64,000 nucleotides of DNA. Source: Emydura subglobosa. Taxonomy: Eukaryota > Chordata > Testudines > Chelidae. The position numbers and the translations under genes were made by a program. Positions 1-11,375 of the stretch are shown piece after piece. Below the pieces are notes generated by a model. It did no database searches. It saw only the letters and a program-made list of their open reading frames with translations, and was not told the origin of the DNA. Every line of letters begins with the position of its first letter. The stretch's first letter is position 1. Location of the stretch: contig ML679995.1 in assembly GCA_007922225.1 (NCBI GenBank), forward strand, positions 5,274,689 to 5,338,688, given 5' to 3'.

Positions 1-1403
1 AAACAAACACATTTATGTACACACACAGATCTACACATATACACAGACGAATACATATTCAAACTATTTTTGAAGTTCCGCTGACTCAAGCCAGCTGAAT
101 GGATTTTGCCCAAACTTTTCCAAACTTGCAGTGGTCACCATTTAAAGCCAAAATTTACCAATGCAAGTATCTGAGCTAGCACAGGTATGTCCTATTTCAA
201 CTAACGGGAGACCCTCTGGCATCTTTGATACAACTGTGTTCCGTTGGTACATGTTGTCTTTTTAATGGCAAGCATTGTATTTACCTTTGGGCTTATGGTA
301 AGGTAACGTTTACACTACAGGCATGCCAGTTAGAGGGGGATTTGAAAGAGTATGATCCCTGACCAACACAGCTGTGTCTACATATATCCCTAATGTAGAC
401 ATAGTTAATAGAAAGAATCTCATGGACTTCAATAGGCATTGGATTCGCTGTCCTAAGAATTGTGACTGGGCAGCACTATACAACATCACTGGCTGACGAA
501 AAGAAATAAATGTACATGGTTTACGTTGTGTATGTAAATAGGCCATTTACACACAATTCATAAACGTCTAACTCATCATTCATTAAATACTATGTAAATC
601 TGTGAGAACCAAGATGGGTTTTTTTTCTCAAAGCAGTTTACAGAACAGATGCGACCAATTTGAGTAAATGCATGTTAGTAAATAAAGGAATACTTTGCTT
701 TTTTTTAAACGCGCATGTTAATGACCTGTACCTGACCAGAATGCCCGTTTACGAAACCGCTTTTCTGCCTGAGAACGTGGGTGATTTGCACCAACTTTAC
801 TCATTCAGAAAGTGGCGATTTAGGCAAACTGCGCCACTTAAACAGGTTTGATCAATATCTACATACCGAAGGGTCATCTGCAAATTAGCAAATTGCCTTA
901 TAAACTGAGCTAACGTTAATTTTTCATGCCGTGGATTAGAACCCAACCCTACCCCATTAGGGTGTTCCCCATGAAGAAAGAGGACTCTGTCTATAGAAAA
1001 TGCACAGATGGCTAGAGTTGGAAGATGACCTTCAGTTGAGAAGCCAGTGCTGACATGGTAGGAACACAATACACTGGGTTATCCCCTCCAATTCTTTCTT
1101 TCCCTCCTCCTCTGAAGCAGCTAAAGTACTGGACATCTCAAAGGCTTGTTTTCTAGAGGGATGCATAAGGAAAGTGATAGTTCTGATAACTGTCTTAACC
1201 CGATCTACCGTAAACCATGAAAAGAGGAGCTAGAAAGATCTGTTAGTGCAGTGCAGGATTTCCCCACTGTACATTTTTCAGTGCTTTGTCCAGACCATTT
1301 TTTTTGGCGCAATTGAGTATTTGAATCCTGCAGTGGCAAGGAATGGACTAAATATTCGAATTGTTCTCTCTCTATGGCTCTGTGAGTCTGAGGAGTGACC
1401 AGC
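1..1403. other. no gene recognised; unique-looking DNA
   Basis: No coding exon, RNA gene or clear repeat was recognised. Frames are short, and the predicted peptides have no motif I know. The first 50 bases are rich in ACA/CACA steps, a weak simple-sequence tract. Confidence 0.55.
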
Positions 1404-1405
1404 TA

Positions 1406-1525
1406 GGGTGACCAAACAGTAATTGTGAAAAATCGGGACAAGGGGTGAAGGATAATAGACGCCTGCAGGAGACAAAGCCTCAAATATCAGGACTGTCCCT
1501 GTAAAATCGGGACATCTGGTCACTC
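1406..1525. mobile_element. 120-bp TIR element (MITE), TA-flanked
   Basis: A short inverted-repeat element. The left end begins GGGTGACCA, and the right end read in reverse begins GAGTGACCAGATGTCCCGA. Both ends are flanked by TA (1404-1405 and 1526-1527), as expected for Tc1/mariner-type target duplication. The interior carries two opposed copies of AAAATCGGGAC-like sequence. I recall this as a common reptilian interspersed repeat. It is non-autonomous, with no transposase. The superfamily assignment rests only on the TA flanks. Confidence 0.6.
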
Positions 1526-1756
1526 TACTGCCAGCATTCCCCTGGGCCTGTTAAAGGTCACATCTCTATGATGGGCCTCATCTGTCCGCCAATAAAGGAA
1601 TATTTCCTAATCATTGGGTGGGCTCGGGGAGGAAGGGAAAGATTCAACTGTAGAAAAGTCTCCCCTATGGCCAGATGAAACTATCTTCTTCAATATACAA
1701 TGTGTAGGGCCCATCAGAACCACTGGCCTTTACTGATTCCCTGGAAAAGCACTTTT

Positions 1757-1874
1757 ATGCCGGTATAATTGCATCTGCACTAGGAGTTTTACTGGTACAG
1801 ATGTGTCAGACAAAATTCACACCTCTGACTGATATTATAATACCAGCAAACGTTTCTAGTGTGGACCTGGCCTG
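1757..1874. mobile_element. MITE fragment, TAGTGTRGAC end
   Basis: The stretch running from GCCGGTATAATTGCA to TAGTGTGGACCTGGCCT resembles one end of a chelonian MITE group whose ends read as GTAGACAAGGCC. The opposite terminus is not preserved, so it is scored as a fragment. Related ends occur at 21486-21769, 43496-43630 and 51308-51560. Confidence 0.4.
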
Positions 1875-1985
1875 AGACTGCCTTGCCTAGTTTAGTTATG
1901 CAAAGCATAAATCTAGGTATGTTACACAAACCGTTTATTTTTTATTGACTTCCTTTTCCCGGAGTCTATGCATGTCCCATGGCTC

Positions 1986-2155
1986 TAGGGCGAAGATTTT
2001 CAAAAGCAGTTTGTGATTTGGGGGACCCAAATTGACTCATCTTAAAATGGCCTGATTTTCAGAAAGTGCTGAGCACTCGCCCCCAGAAAATCCAGGCCCT
2101 TTTAGGTGACTCAAATTTGGGCACCACAAATCACTTTTGAAAATCTTTGCCTAGG
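1986..2155. repeat. long fold-back (inverted repeat) element
   Basis: The left arm (1986 to about 2061) and right arm (about 2087 to 2155) are imperfect inverted copies. GAAGATTTTCAAAAGC opens the left arm and TTTTGAAAATCTTTGCC closes the right, with GGCCTGATTTTC facing GAAAATCCAGGCC at the centre. The loop of roughly 25 bases contains GTGCTGAGCACTCGC. Transcribed RNA could form a hairpin with arms of about 70 bases. No coding capacity is seen. Confidence 0.6.
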
Positions 2156-2159
2156 GTCT

Positions 2160-3664
2160 TTATAACAGCAATTTATGGCAGCTGCTGCCTCAGACACCTA
2201 TATATGTTCACACAACCGGCTGGTGAAATGAGTCAACCACTGGCTCCGAAGAGATATTTTAACCAACAATCATGTTTGCTTTTTGCATTCCCGACCTGCG
2301 AGCTAGCTCATTGCTAGGTTGTAATAATGTGCCCTGTGCACTGAATGGAATGAGAGGAGGAGGCTACCAGCAGCTGGGAACATTCAGTAAGTTCCCGATC
2401 TCAAGTTGCACCTGGATTCATTTGCATGCGACTGAAATTACAGCACCGTAATCCACTAATGAGCTTACACTGAACCTTTCACACCACAAGTGCCCCCAGA
2501 TGCTTTGCCAAGTCCTAAACAAAAGGCTGACATGCCGAATGCCATGGTAACTCAGCTCAACTTCATTAAATATGTCTGAGAGAGCACGTAAGGCCATTAG
2601 GCCACCAGAGCAAAATGGAGAGGGATTGCATTGGACACGGTGTATTGTGTGCGGGGATGAACGTACGCTACACACTCTCTCTAATGGAGATGCTTCCAAA
2701 GCATCCCGTGATGAGAGTTAACTATACTTACAGAGTTACAGTCCCATCGTTCGGATCACACTGATTTTGCTGCTGCAGTTCGCAACTCGAAAGGGAAAGC
2801 AATGTCTGCATAGGGCATGGTTAACAGAAAGGGAGAGAAATCAAACTTTCAAGACTGGACTTGGACCAATTCCTTGGGTCAAATCATTCTGGAACGTTGT
2901 GTGCGCATGTTAGTTTCCAAACCTGGATCTGAATTCCAGGCTAGCTTCTGTTTTTGAGATGGACCATACAAAACTCTGGTTCTGAAAGCCCCAAACACTG
3001 AACTTTTCACCTTCAGAGTGCTTTGCAACCGTGGGCTCCTTGATTCTCAGCACAGCCCTTTGAAAAAGGTGCATATCAACCCCCCCATTTATGAAGATGG
3101 AGAAACGGGAGCAGGAGGGGGAGGGGTAAAAATGGTGGTTATGCTCAAAAAGTGACTCCATACAAATAGCTCTTCTGAGCTCCATGTTTAGTGTATCTCA
3201 ATAATTTCAGTTCATTAGGCTCAGTTTACAAGTAAAAATTGCCAGTACAAAACCCCCCTAGCTTGGGATCTGAGAGTCAAGCTGGTTTCTTTCCTTCTTA
3301 GGCCTCCTCACCAGTAATAAAGCAGGCACTGATGGACACTGGGAACACTTTCTACTGTTTTGATTATGATTCCTCCATTCTGCGCTGATTGGCTGTTTGC
3401 CCCAGCCTCCTCTTCCTGCCCTGAGTCCTGCAGTCTCATTACCCCAGCCTCACTCTACACCTACCTCTCAGACACTCCTCCCCTTCCTCTTTTTGCCTGT
3501 TTTGTCAACCTGACCCTTCTCTCCTCCATTTAGCCGATCCCCTTCTATGTCACAACCTCCACCACCAAAATGGTGGCCCTAACACGCCATTTCCAACCAC
3601 CACATTGATTGCTTTGCTCAATCAGCTGTAGCTACCGTGTTGATTGGTCCTTTCCCCTATTCTG
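2160..3664. other. no gene recognised
   Basis: No gene is seen. 3410-3660 is pyrimidine-rich and leads into the SINE/LINE tail at 3665, so it may be an older, unrecognised body of the same element. 3080-3130 has a short C run and a GA-rich stretch. Confidence 0.45.
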
Positions 3665-3805
3665 CATCTGCCATACCTATTTAGATTGTAAATCTTCAGG
3701 GCAGGGACTGTCTAGGGCTCTGTATTTGTACAGCACCTAGCACGATGGGGCCCCGATCTTAGTTGATCCCTAGGCATTACCCTAATAAACACGATGAATA
3801 AATTA
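3665..3805 (+). repeat. MIR/L2-like SINE-LINE tail
   Basis: This is the conserved tail type: AGATTGTAAATCTTCAGGGC, GGGACTGTCT, TGTACAGCACCTAGCAC, then GATGGGGCCCCGATCTTAG, ending in an A/T-rich AATAAA-like stretch. The same unit recurs at 36425, 45265 and 54170 in sense and at 10915, 45155 and 55800 in antisense. I place it with ancient MIR/L2-type elements; the exact family name needs a library search. Confidence 0.55.
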
Positions 3806-4395
3806 AAATACAGATTAACCCTGAGGCCACCCTTCTTCTCCATAGAGTAACCGTATGCAGCCTACATTTTTCATCCATTCCAGCAACAGTGCAAGATGCC
3901 TTAATCTCTGCTGTGACATCAAAAGCTGGAGAAACTAAACCGAAAAAAGAATATAGAAGATGTACCTTATATTACAATGTAGCCAGGCTTCCCACGTGCA
4001 GGCTGCTCTGCCAGCCCTGGTAGGACTCGCTTGGCTAAAGCCACAGGAGTGAAGAAATGAACCTCGTTAACTAAATATACAGTGTCCATAAATCTCCTGG
4101 GCTGTGTTTTAACGAAGCCCTGGCACCTCCCCTGGTGTGAATAGGGGTTAAATTATTCCCTGTTCTATTTGTATTTCAATGTTATGTTCCCATGATAAGT
4201 GTAAGGCAGAGGTGTCAGACGGGCCTGGGGAAGGAAACGGCCTGTGAGGAAGGTGGCATAATAGAATGCTGCACAGCAAGTGTCGAGCGGAGGGAAGTGC
4301 TAATTCCAGAGACAGAAGGGACAGTGAGATGCGGGATGCTTGACCTCTGCACATGATACTCTCAGAGACTGTGAAGGGCCTAGGGGAAAAATCAG
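3806..4395. other. no gene recognised
   Basis: Nothing coding or repetitive was recognised. The sequence is of mixed composition and ends at a CT/CA simple-sequence tract. Confidence 0.5.
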
Positions 4396-4398
4396 GGT

Positions 4399-4471
4399 CT
4401 CTCTCACACACACACACATGCATTTGTGTATCTAGCTAGTTCTCTCTCTCTCTTTCTTTCTTTCTCTCTCT
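4399..4471. repeat. (CT)n/(CA)n/(CTTT)n microsatellite region
   Basis: TCTCTCTC(AC)n lies at 4399-4420, and a pure-to-interrupted (TC)n(TTTC)n tract at 4438-4471. It is low-complexity DNA. Confidence 0.85.
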
Positions 4472-4599
4472 ATGCTCTAGCTCTCTTCAAGCTACACAGA
4501 GAGGTTGAATCTCTGCTCATTCAGAAAAAATGGATCCAGCCGCATTGAGCAGGAAGTCAAACCAGCCCCTCCATAATATTGAACTAGACCTAGCTATCT

Positions 4600-4678
4600 T
4601 CTATGGCCTGTGTGATGCAGGAAACCAGAGATGTTCGTAACAGTCCCTTTTGGCCTTAAAAGCGATGAGTCTATGTAT
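4600..4678 (+). mobile_element. CR1 LINE 3' tail fragment
   Basis: CTATGGCCTGTGTGATGCAG, CAGTCCCTTTTGGCCTTAAA and GAGTCTATG match the last about 80 bases of chelonian-type CR1. The TCAGACTAGATGATC block is degraded. The element is severely 5'-truncated. Confidence 0.6.
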
Positions 4679-7240
4679 CGGTGTATCAAGCTCATTGCAT
4701 GGCGTACGTTACAGGTGGGTAAATTGTGTGTGTATTCCATAGGCAGGTACAACATGGACCTTTTCAGAGCCTGCCAAAGGCAGGCACATGAGGAAATGCG
4801 GGTAAGGCAATTGCTGACTTTCTAACGCTCAGGTCTCAACCAGCTGCAGAGCTTCGGTTTGACTACCAATCCAGATGTTAATTAATTCCTTGTTAGTATT
4901 ATTAATACCTGTTTGTATTACTCCTGTTGTTTTTTGCTTCTAAATGTTACCAGTTGAGAATGGGTTGCACACATGAGCAGGGACCAGCTGCAGAGCACAG
5001 ATTCAACTGCAGGGTGTGTGAGCCTGGGTCCTCCAGCACGGTGGAAAGACGTTCCAACACCCGTGCTTAGATAAACAGATAATGACAGCCTGTTAGACTT
5101 GGTGAGTCACAATCAGCGGAGAGGGTGCAAGACGCAGAGTGGATCTCCCCGTCTATACACTTCCCTTTCTCCAACTGGCTGGTACTGCTATGCACCCTGC
5201 AGCAAGGAGCGGCCCAGCATTCAGGATGTCCTGGGAAGGTACTTTACTCACCACGCATGGAGTTGGGTAAGGCCTGAACTCTGTGGAGAGGAAAAACCTG
5301 GTTGCAAAACCTCTGTGCAATTCTGGGGACAAGGCGACGGGAGAGAGGCAATGCCATAAGGCGTCCTGCAGAGAAAGGGAGCCCTCAGCCTGCCCACGCA
5401 GGGCCAGGGAGAGGGGCAGCTACCACAGGCAGCCAGGATGGTTTCTCCTCTGTGTTCCCAGCTGGTTGCACAGGCCTCCAGGTTCTTCTCAGTGGCAAGT
5501 AGCCTATGGGCTAAAAGCCGCAGCGGAAAGGAGGAGGTGGGGCTAGTGTCACACGACAAAGTTCACTGCAGATCACGAGTGGCCCATGTGCCAGCCTGGG
5601 AAACTCTCGAGTTAAACCGTAAGAGGCAAAACCAGCCCTTAAGGTGTGTGGACTTTAAGAACAGAGGCAGCGTCTAAGCATGGGCCAAAGTATAGGGAGG
5701 GAACTTCAGAGCTGATCTTCGGGTAGGTTTGGAATCAGCTCCAGGTCTGAATCTGAATTTGCCGGCTTATCCGGAGTCTCTGTCTAGGAGGCCCCCCAGC
5801 TCTCCCCCTCCGCACACTGGCTAATCAGGCAGAGCAGCAGGCTGAAAGCAGGGCAGTTCCTGTGGTCCGAGCCGCACGCTCCTATTGCCGGTTTCACAGC
5901 AGTCCTATGGCTCTGTGATGATGATTATGGCCCTTTCCACAGGGGAGGCAATTACGAATTCTGTTGTAGCTAATTGTAAATTAGCTAATTAACTTCTCCA
6001 TGGTACCTTGCCGAAAAACACATGAACCTTGTCAAATGGAGCTGTGTCGAAAATTAGGACAGAGCCCCCCCGCTCCCCCCAACTATTTAACTCAAAGCAA
6101 GAACAAACTCTACCCTCCTCCTGGTAAACAACAGACCATCAGGGGCTAGCTTGAAAAGGTTTGCTGAGTTCTCCTGCTCACTGCGACCTGGCGGCGTTGG
6201 GGAGCCCTAATCACATCTCAGCTGGAGCAGTTTCCCTGGGTCTAAACTCTCCCCCTTCTCCCTTTTTGTTCTCCTTAACAGATTCTTTATATCCCATACG
6301 TTAGGAGTTCTGATTGCACAGGTGCCAGTCTCCTCGTGCTGCAGACAGACGCTTCAAAGACAAAGGCTGGAGAGAATAACAGCTAATCCGAACAGCTGTG
6401 TGATGGGGACAAGTGCAAATGAGCAGAAGCCGAGGTGTGGGTTTTAATTCTCCCATAGAGAGAAGCGTGGATCAATCTTCCTGCAAGCATGCTGTTCCCA
6501 GTTACCCCCACTAAAAACTTCTGTTGCAAGGTTTTTCTTTTCACTTGTCCTGTTGCATCCTGAGTCCTGAATTTGAATCACCCAGGGAGACACCAACGGA
6601 AAGAGGCAAGAGATTAAATGCCACTCATCTTCGCCTGAGTCCATGAACACTCTTCTCCTCTTTTAGGTCTGGGAGTCAGGGTTATATCCTGCGTATTGCC
6701 ACCGACTTTCTGTGCTATATCAGGAAAAGTTACTTAACCTCTGTGTGCTTTATGATTCTGATTAAGGAGCAGGGGATGGTCTTATCATGAGCTATTTACC
6801 ATTTCCCTTGCAGTACCACGGAGGGACCCCGGTCAGATCTCAGGACCCCTTTTTGCTAAGTGTACTACAAGCAATGGAATAAAAATGACAGCCTCAGTTT
6901 CCCTGTTGTAAAATGAATGTGACGGGGCTTCAGCCAGGCTGACAGGGATGTCCTGAGGACCTGCCTGTGTCCTTGCTCCCTGGGACAAGGAGACCCAGCT
7001 CTTTCTGTAAAGAGCCACGTGCCTCTATGGAGCTCTGTAAACAACTGTGGCTATTACCTAATACAATAATAGCCTCAACAACAGCATTGGCAAAGCCTTT
7101 TGAAGCAGAGAAGTTCAGAGCTCTGTGCTTTCATTACGTAAGGCTATTCTATCCAGGCAGAATCAAAGGATGCATAGCAGAGGTGAGTCAGGGAAGACTC
7201 TGGCTCCTCTCCTAAAGCCTTGTTGAATAGTAGGCAGCAA
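4679..7240. other. no gene recognised; one homeodomain-rich patch
   Basis: No exon was identified. 5100-5560 is relatively G+C-rich and open in several frames, but these peptides overlap each other on both strands and show no family motif. 5920-6010 is AT-rich with TAATT/ATTA words (see the separate entry). Other parts show nothing recognised. Confidence 0.5.
5940..6000. promoter_or_regulatory. candidate regulatory patch with TAGCTAATT palindrome
   Basis: TAGCTAATT (5967-5975) is repeated in inverted orientation as AATTAGCTA (5979-5987) with a 3-base spacer, followed by TTAACTT. ATTA/TAAT cores are homeodomain-type words. No function can be shown from one sequence; this is inference from composition. 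Confidence 0.25.
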
Positions 7241-7245
7241 AGCCC

Positions 7246-7330
7246 AGATTTTTAAAGGCCGTTAGGTGCCTAATTGCCAAGGGTGGGCTGGGCCCAAGTA
7301 CCAACCTCAGAGTGTCTCTTGGGACCAGGT
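7246..7330. repeat. degenerate fold-back-type repeat (TTAGGTGCCTAA family)
   Basis: CAGATTTTTAAAGGCCGTTA followed by GGTGCCTAATTGCC resembles half of the fold-back family whose complete forms lie at 23691-23788 and 39627-39715. Only one arm is recognisable. Confidence 0.35.
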
Positions 7331-7489
7331 CCTTGAGTGGTTGTGTTTCTGCCTTCTTCATTACCTCCAGCCTGCAAGTGGCGCGCAAGGATAACCCCAA
7401 ACAAAGTGCATCACAGTGATCTCGACTTGAGGTCAAGGCCTGGATCTCTCAGAACGAGCTGGAAGACCCTTACCCATATTGAAGAGTAA

Positions 7490-7720
7490 CTCACCCCAGT
7501 AGCTCCCCTTCAGCACCCACTGAAGTCAGCGGGGCTACTTTGGAGTACGGCACTGCTCTATGTGAGTAAGGCTCTCACAATCTGGTTCTGATCCAGTGCC
7601 CAGCGCCAATAACGGGAAAATAGTCCATGACTGCAATGGAAGTTGGATCAGGCCTGAAGCCAAAACGCAGGTCAAGCCCAATTGTAGAATAGGCCCTTTT
7701 CCAGATTGGTATTCACTTGA
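7490..7720. repeat. fold-back repeat of the GAAGTCAGTGGGGCTAC type
   Basis: CACTGAAGTCAGCGGGGCTA, GAGTACGG-CACTGCTC and TGTGAGTAAGG match a reptilian interspersed repeat built around GAAGTCAATGGG. A second segment (TCTGGTTCTGATCCAGTG) belongs to the same group. The ends are not sharp. Confidence 0.4.
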
Positions 7721-7730
7721 GTCCAAAACC

Positions 7731-8533
7731 TAAGAAGTGAGTTTGGATCTGGGGATTTACATCCAGGGATCTTCAGGGTTTGGGGATGTGATGTTCCAGT
7801 TCAGGTTGCCCTGTAGTAACAATTCAACCATTTGTTTACTCCTTATCTTCCGCTGGGCAGGCTATTTCAGAGGTACAGCTTGTCATCTCTGTGCAACCTT
7901 CAGCAGAGACAGTCTCCTGAGATTAGTTCCCTCCACCCATCTGTAATAAATGCAACTGACGATCTTCCCAGCAATCCTGCTCTGTCTTGGGATTAGGGCT
8001 GTCATTTCTTTTGGCACGTAGATCATATCAGTATGACCCCTCACTAATACAGCACAATGCTATGTTAATTGCGTGCCTGCAACACGTAATCTAATTAGTT
8101 GCTTTAATGTCAATAATCCTTTCCTTGCCTGCAGTAAGTTTAACCCAGCATGGCTCTCTGAAGCAAGAGGCCCACTGGACCATCTTAGTGTTCATCAAGC
8201 GTCTGGCCTAGGCAACATAAGAGGGAGTTTCAGTTCACTTCCTGTTAGGCACATGTCTGTATCCCAAAGCAACTCTGCCACTGCTTACCTTAGCTGGTCC
8301 TTTTCCTGGAAGTGTCAGACAAGAGGGACACAGATTGTCTGGGCAATGGAGAAAGAGTTCCTCTTTCACTCCTAGAAGTGTTCTCACCAGGCAAAAGCGA
8401 AGGGCAATGGGCTTCCCTCTCCCTTTTTATAGGGATCAGTAGAAGACTTTGACCTCCAGAGTGGTCAGACCTAACACCTGTCACCACTCCTGCAATCCTC
8501 TGTTAACAGGAGCATCACCTCCCTTTTCCTAAG
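7731..8533. other. no gene recognised
   Basis: No repeat or exon was identified with confidence. Confidence 0.5.
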
Positions 8534-8541
8534 GTAATCAA

Positions 8542-8914
8542 CAGAGCTGGGCAAACAACTGACGTTTCAGTTTGATGGTAGTTGCAAAAAAATAATCATA
8601 ATAAAACAAGATTCCCGTGGGTTGAACTGAATCTGAATTTTGGGGGGGCATTTTTACTGAATCAAAAAAATCAGGTCTGATCCAGAATGGGTGTTTGAAT
8701 TTAGTCCCCAACATCCTTGGTGAATTCCCTAAGCACTGGGCTAAAGATTATTGTAGAGGGAGGGAAGAAGAGGAAAGGGCACCCCCCCCACCTCCTCCTC
8801 CAGCCATTGTATGAACGGCTGAAACTATTTGTCTCAAATTCGCAAATCATTTCTGGTCAAAACTACATATTTTAGGAAATAAACTATTTGTCTGACAAAT
8901 TTTGCCCAGCCCTA
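8542..8914. mobile_element. hAT-like non-autonomous element, 373 bp
   Basis: The left terminus is CAGAGCTGGGCAAA (8542-8555), and the right terminus read in reverse is TAGGGCTGGGCAAA (8901-8914). The 8 bases outside are GTAATCAA and GTTATAAC, which match at five of eight, compatible with an old hAT 8-bp target duplication. The interior is rich in AAATTT words and encodes no transposase. It is the best full-length example of a TIR group also seen at 28836, 32778, 45991 and 63696. Confidence 0.6.
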
Positions 8915-9044
8915 GTTATAACTTCAAGGCAAACACCAGCAGTTCTGACTAGTTGAACCACTATCTTAAGGTAGCAAAGAGATGCAATTCCACACTTCTG
9001 TAGTAAATGATGGGTTTCTTTAAGACCATCCAGGTGTTCAAGTA

Positions 9045-9420
9045 CAGAGCTGGGAAAATAGTTCACAAAAATATTTTCTAAGATGAATTTCAACTCTATT
9101 CCCCTTACCTTCCTTCACAATAAAGCAGAACACAGTTTCTCCTTTTCTGAATTGTTCACAAAGAGATCAGGATTCTCCCCAGTTCATTCATTATCTGAAA
9201 TTCTTGGTGAGAACATTTCTGTGAATGTTTCTTGGTGGATAGCTTTTGGTGAGTATTCAAAATCTGATCTGGTTTTTGAGTCAATGTGCAGATCACACGG
9301 CCTGTTTTTCTTCCCCCCACTAGAAGAGCATCGCACTTTGAATCAGATTTCTGGTTGTTAAAATCAATTTTCTTTTCTTGAATAGTGAACAGCATTTGCC
9401 TAAGATTCACTTTTCCATGA
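9045..9420. mobile_element. hAT-like element, left end only
   Basis: CAGAGCTGGGAAAATAGTTC at 9045 matches the left terminus of the 8542 element, and the AAATATTTTC-rich interior is similar. I cannot identify a matching right terminus, so the end coordinate is approximate. Confidence 0.35.
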
Positions 9421-10914
9421 ACATCCCTGCTGGTAAACTATTCATGGGAAGGAAACACAACAGGAAGTGTCAACACTGTAGAAGTGGTGTGTGCACTTAT
9501 TTTTTTTCTCCCTACTGAACTTTTTATGACTCTCTTAAAAAGTTGGGGTTTCATTTTTTAAAAAAAATTATCAGAATCTGTTCACTGATCCCAAATATAA
9601 CAGACCAGTCTTCCCAACCAGAGAGAAAAAGACATCATAGCTGTAACTATCAAATGACACTTCAAATCAATACCGGATCCAGTTGCCCCTGGACACATAA
9701 GTGAAACCTAGAGAGAGAACTCAAACATTGAATTCAGCTCCTATGACCCAGTTCTGACAGAGAACACGGATGCGATGAATTTAGCATATCTCAGTTCTCA
9801 CATGTAACACCACTCTTTTGCACTGATGTAGCAGATAATATGGACTGAGCCTAAAGGGCAGTTTAGTTTTCATGGTTGTTCAGAGCAAATCTTAAAAGAG
9901 TCTTGACAAACTTTGTGGGATCAGTGGTATAAAGGCTGGTATGTCAAGAAAATAAGTTTAAATCCCTAAACTCATCTCCCAGGTGACCTGCAGGAGTTTG
10001 AAACCCTCTCCAGAAGCCTAAAAACCCAGGACATTAATCCCTTGTACCACTCAAACCTTGATCTCCGAGAATTGCTGCCGTAGCACGGACATAGAAAGGG
10101 GCGGCGGGGAAGGACATATTTTCTCCTGCAGGAGCTGTGACGACATTTCAGATCAAATTAAACTTCAGTTTTTAAAGACTTCAGTAGAGGTAATTGAAAC
10201 ACTTCCTCACAATTGCCTGAACCTAAGTGTTATCTCTCTTTTCCTCTGTATATCATCCCTTTTCCCCCAAGCCTGAGACAGCTCTGCCTGGCTGCAGCCT
10301 CCTTAATATTAAAGACGGTGATTAAATGGGATTCGCCAAAAGACAAAGGGCTGAAAACCTGCCAATTGTTAATCCCTCTTTCGCCATGCTTAAAAATTCC
10401 ATTTCCTTCATTTGAAGAAAGGGGAGGAAAAAAAAAGAGAATTATACGCCTATGTCTAATTTAAATTCTGGCGTCGCGGGTCCTGTTCCCTTCTCCCTCT
10501 CTTGGCGTCTGAATATATTCCTTTATTACCATTATTACAGCTTTCTGATTGCATTAAAATTCATCCACACGCTTCTCTCCACATTCCACTTTTCTTTTGC
10601 CAGTTTTTTTGCTAATTCTCTTTTTCTCCCCCCCCTCCCCACTTTCAAATTATACAGAATGTCATTAAAGATCTCCAGAAAATACCTCAACTCCTTTCTC
10701 CCTCGCTTTTATAAACTCGCCCGCTCTCTGTCTCCCTCTCTACATCTACAAACAAAGAAAAGGAGGAGGAGAAGGGAAAAAGCAAAACAAAACAAAACAC
10801 AGCAAAACATCTCATCATTTTAAATAACATCTTTCCTACATAAAATGGCTTAGGGTTCAGTGCTGATTTCACTTACAGAAGTGCAACTCCTACCAAAGTT
10901 ATCAGCATTTTTTG
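9421..10914. other. no gene recognised; pyrimidine-rich tract
   Basis: No exon was recognised. 10470-10740 is strongly pyrimidine-rich on the plus strand (TTTCTCCCCCC and similar), which explains Ser/Leu/Phe-rich open frames there. 10745-10800 is purine/A-rich. 10290-10420 looks single-copy and is listed as a candidate conserved block. Confidence 0.45.
10290..10420. promoter_or_regulatory. candidate conserved non-coding block
   Basis: An AT-rich, repeat-free stretch with TTAATATTAAAG, GTGATTAAATGGGATT and CCAATTGTTAATCC, words resembling homeodomain and SOX sites. It is compositionally like vertebrate conserved non-coding elements, but there is no comparative evidence here. Confidence 0.2.
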
Positions 10915-11190
10915 TGTCAGGATAGCACCCAGATGGCACAGCTGAGATCAGGCCTTCATTGTGCTAGGCTCTGTACATACACATAGTGAGAGACAGATGC
11001 TTCTCCAAAGAGCTTATAAATAGAAACAAGAAAGACAAAAGTAGTATTATTCTGATCCCCGTTTTATAGATGGGGAATTGACACACAGATTGATTAAAGG
11101 ACTTTGTAACACAACAGGTCAGTGGCAAAGCTGGGAATAAGAATTCAGAAGTCCAGAGAACTGATCCAATGTCCCAACCATTCTTCCTCT
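10915..11190 (-). repeat. MIR-like SINE with tail, antisense
   Basis: In antisense order: CATTGTGCTAGGCTCTGTAC and CAAAGAGCTTATAAATAGA (the tail seen at 3665, reversed), then the MIR core: ATCCCCGTTTTATAGATGG, ACACACAGATTGATTAAAGG, GGTCAGTGGCAAAGCTGGGA. The core and the tail lie adjacent, which argues that both belong to one composite SINE family. Confidence 0.6.
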
Positions 11191-11375
11191 CAGCTCCTGG
11201 ACATCCATTGGAATTGTGTATGTGTCAATGAGGGCAGAGTTAGGCTGTTAGTCTCCTTTCCTAGCACTACATTGGTTTGCTTTCTATATAATCCAAATGA
11301 CTGCTTTCTGTCCATTTCTCACCCCGAGTGCCTTTATTCTGTCGCCCTCAAGTTACTTCGGTGCAACCAAATAGC

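Noticed and set aside
5100..5560. CpG island or promoter
   Set aside because: Only moderately G+C-rich with few CpG; no TATA or initiator context and no downstream exon.
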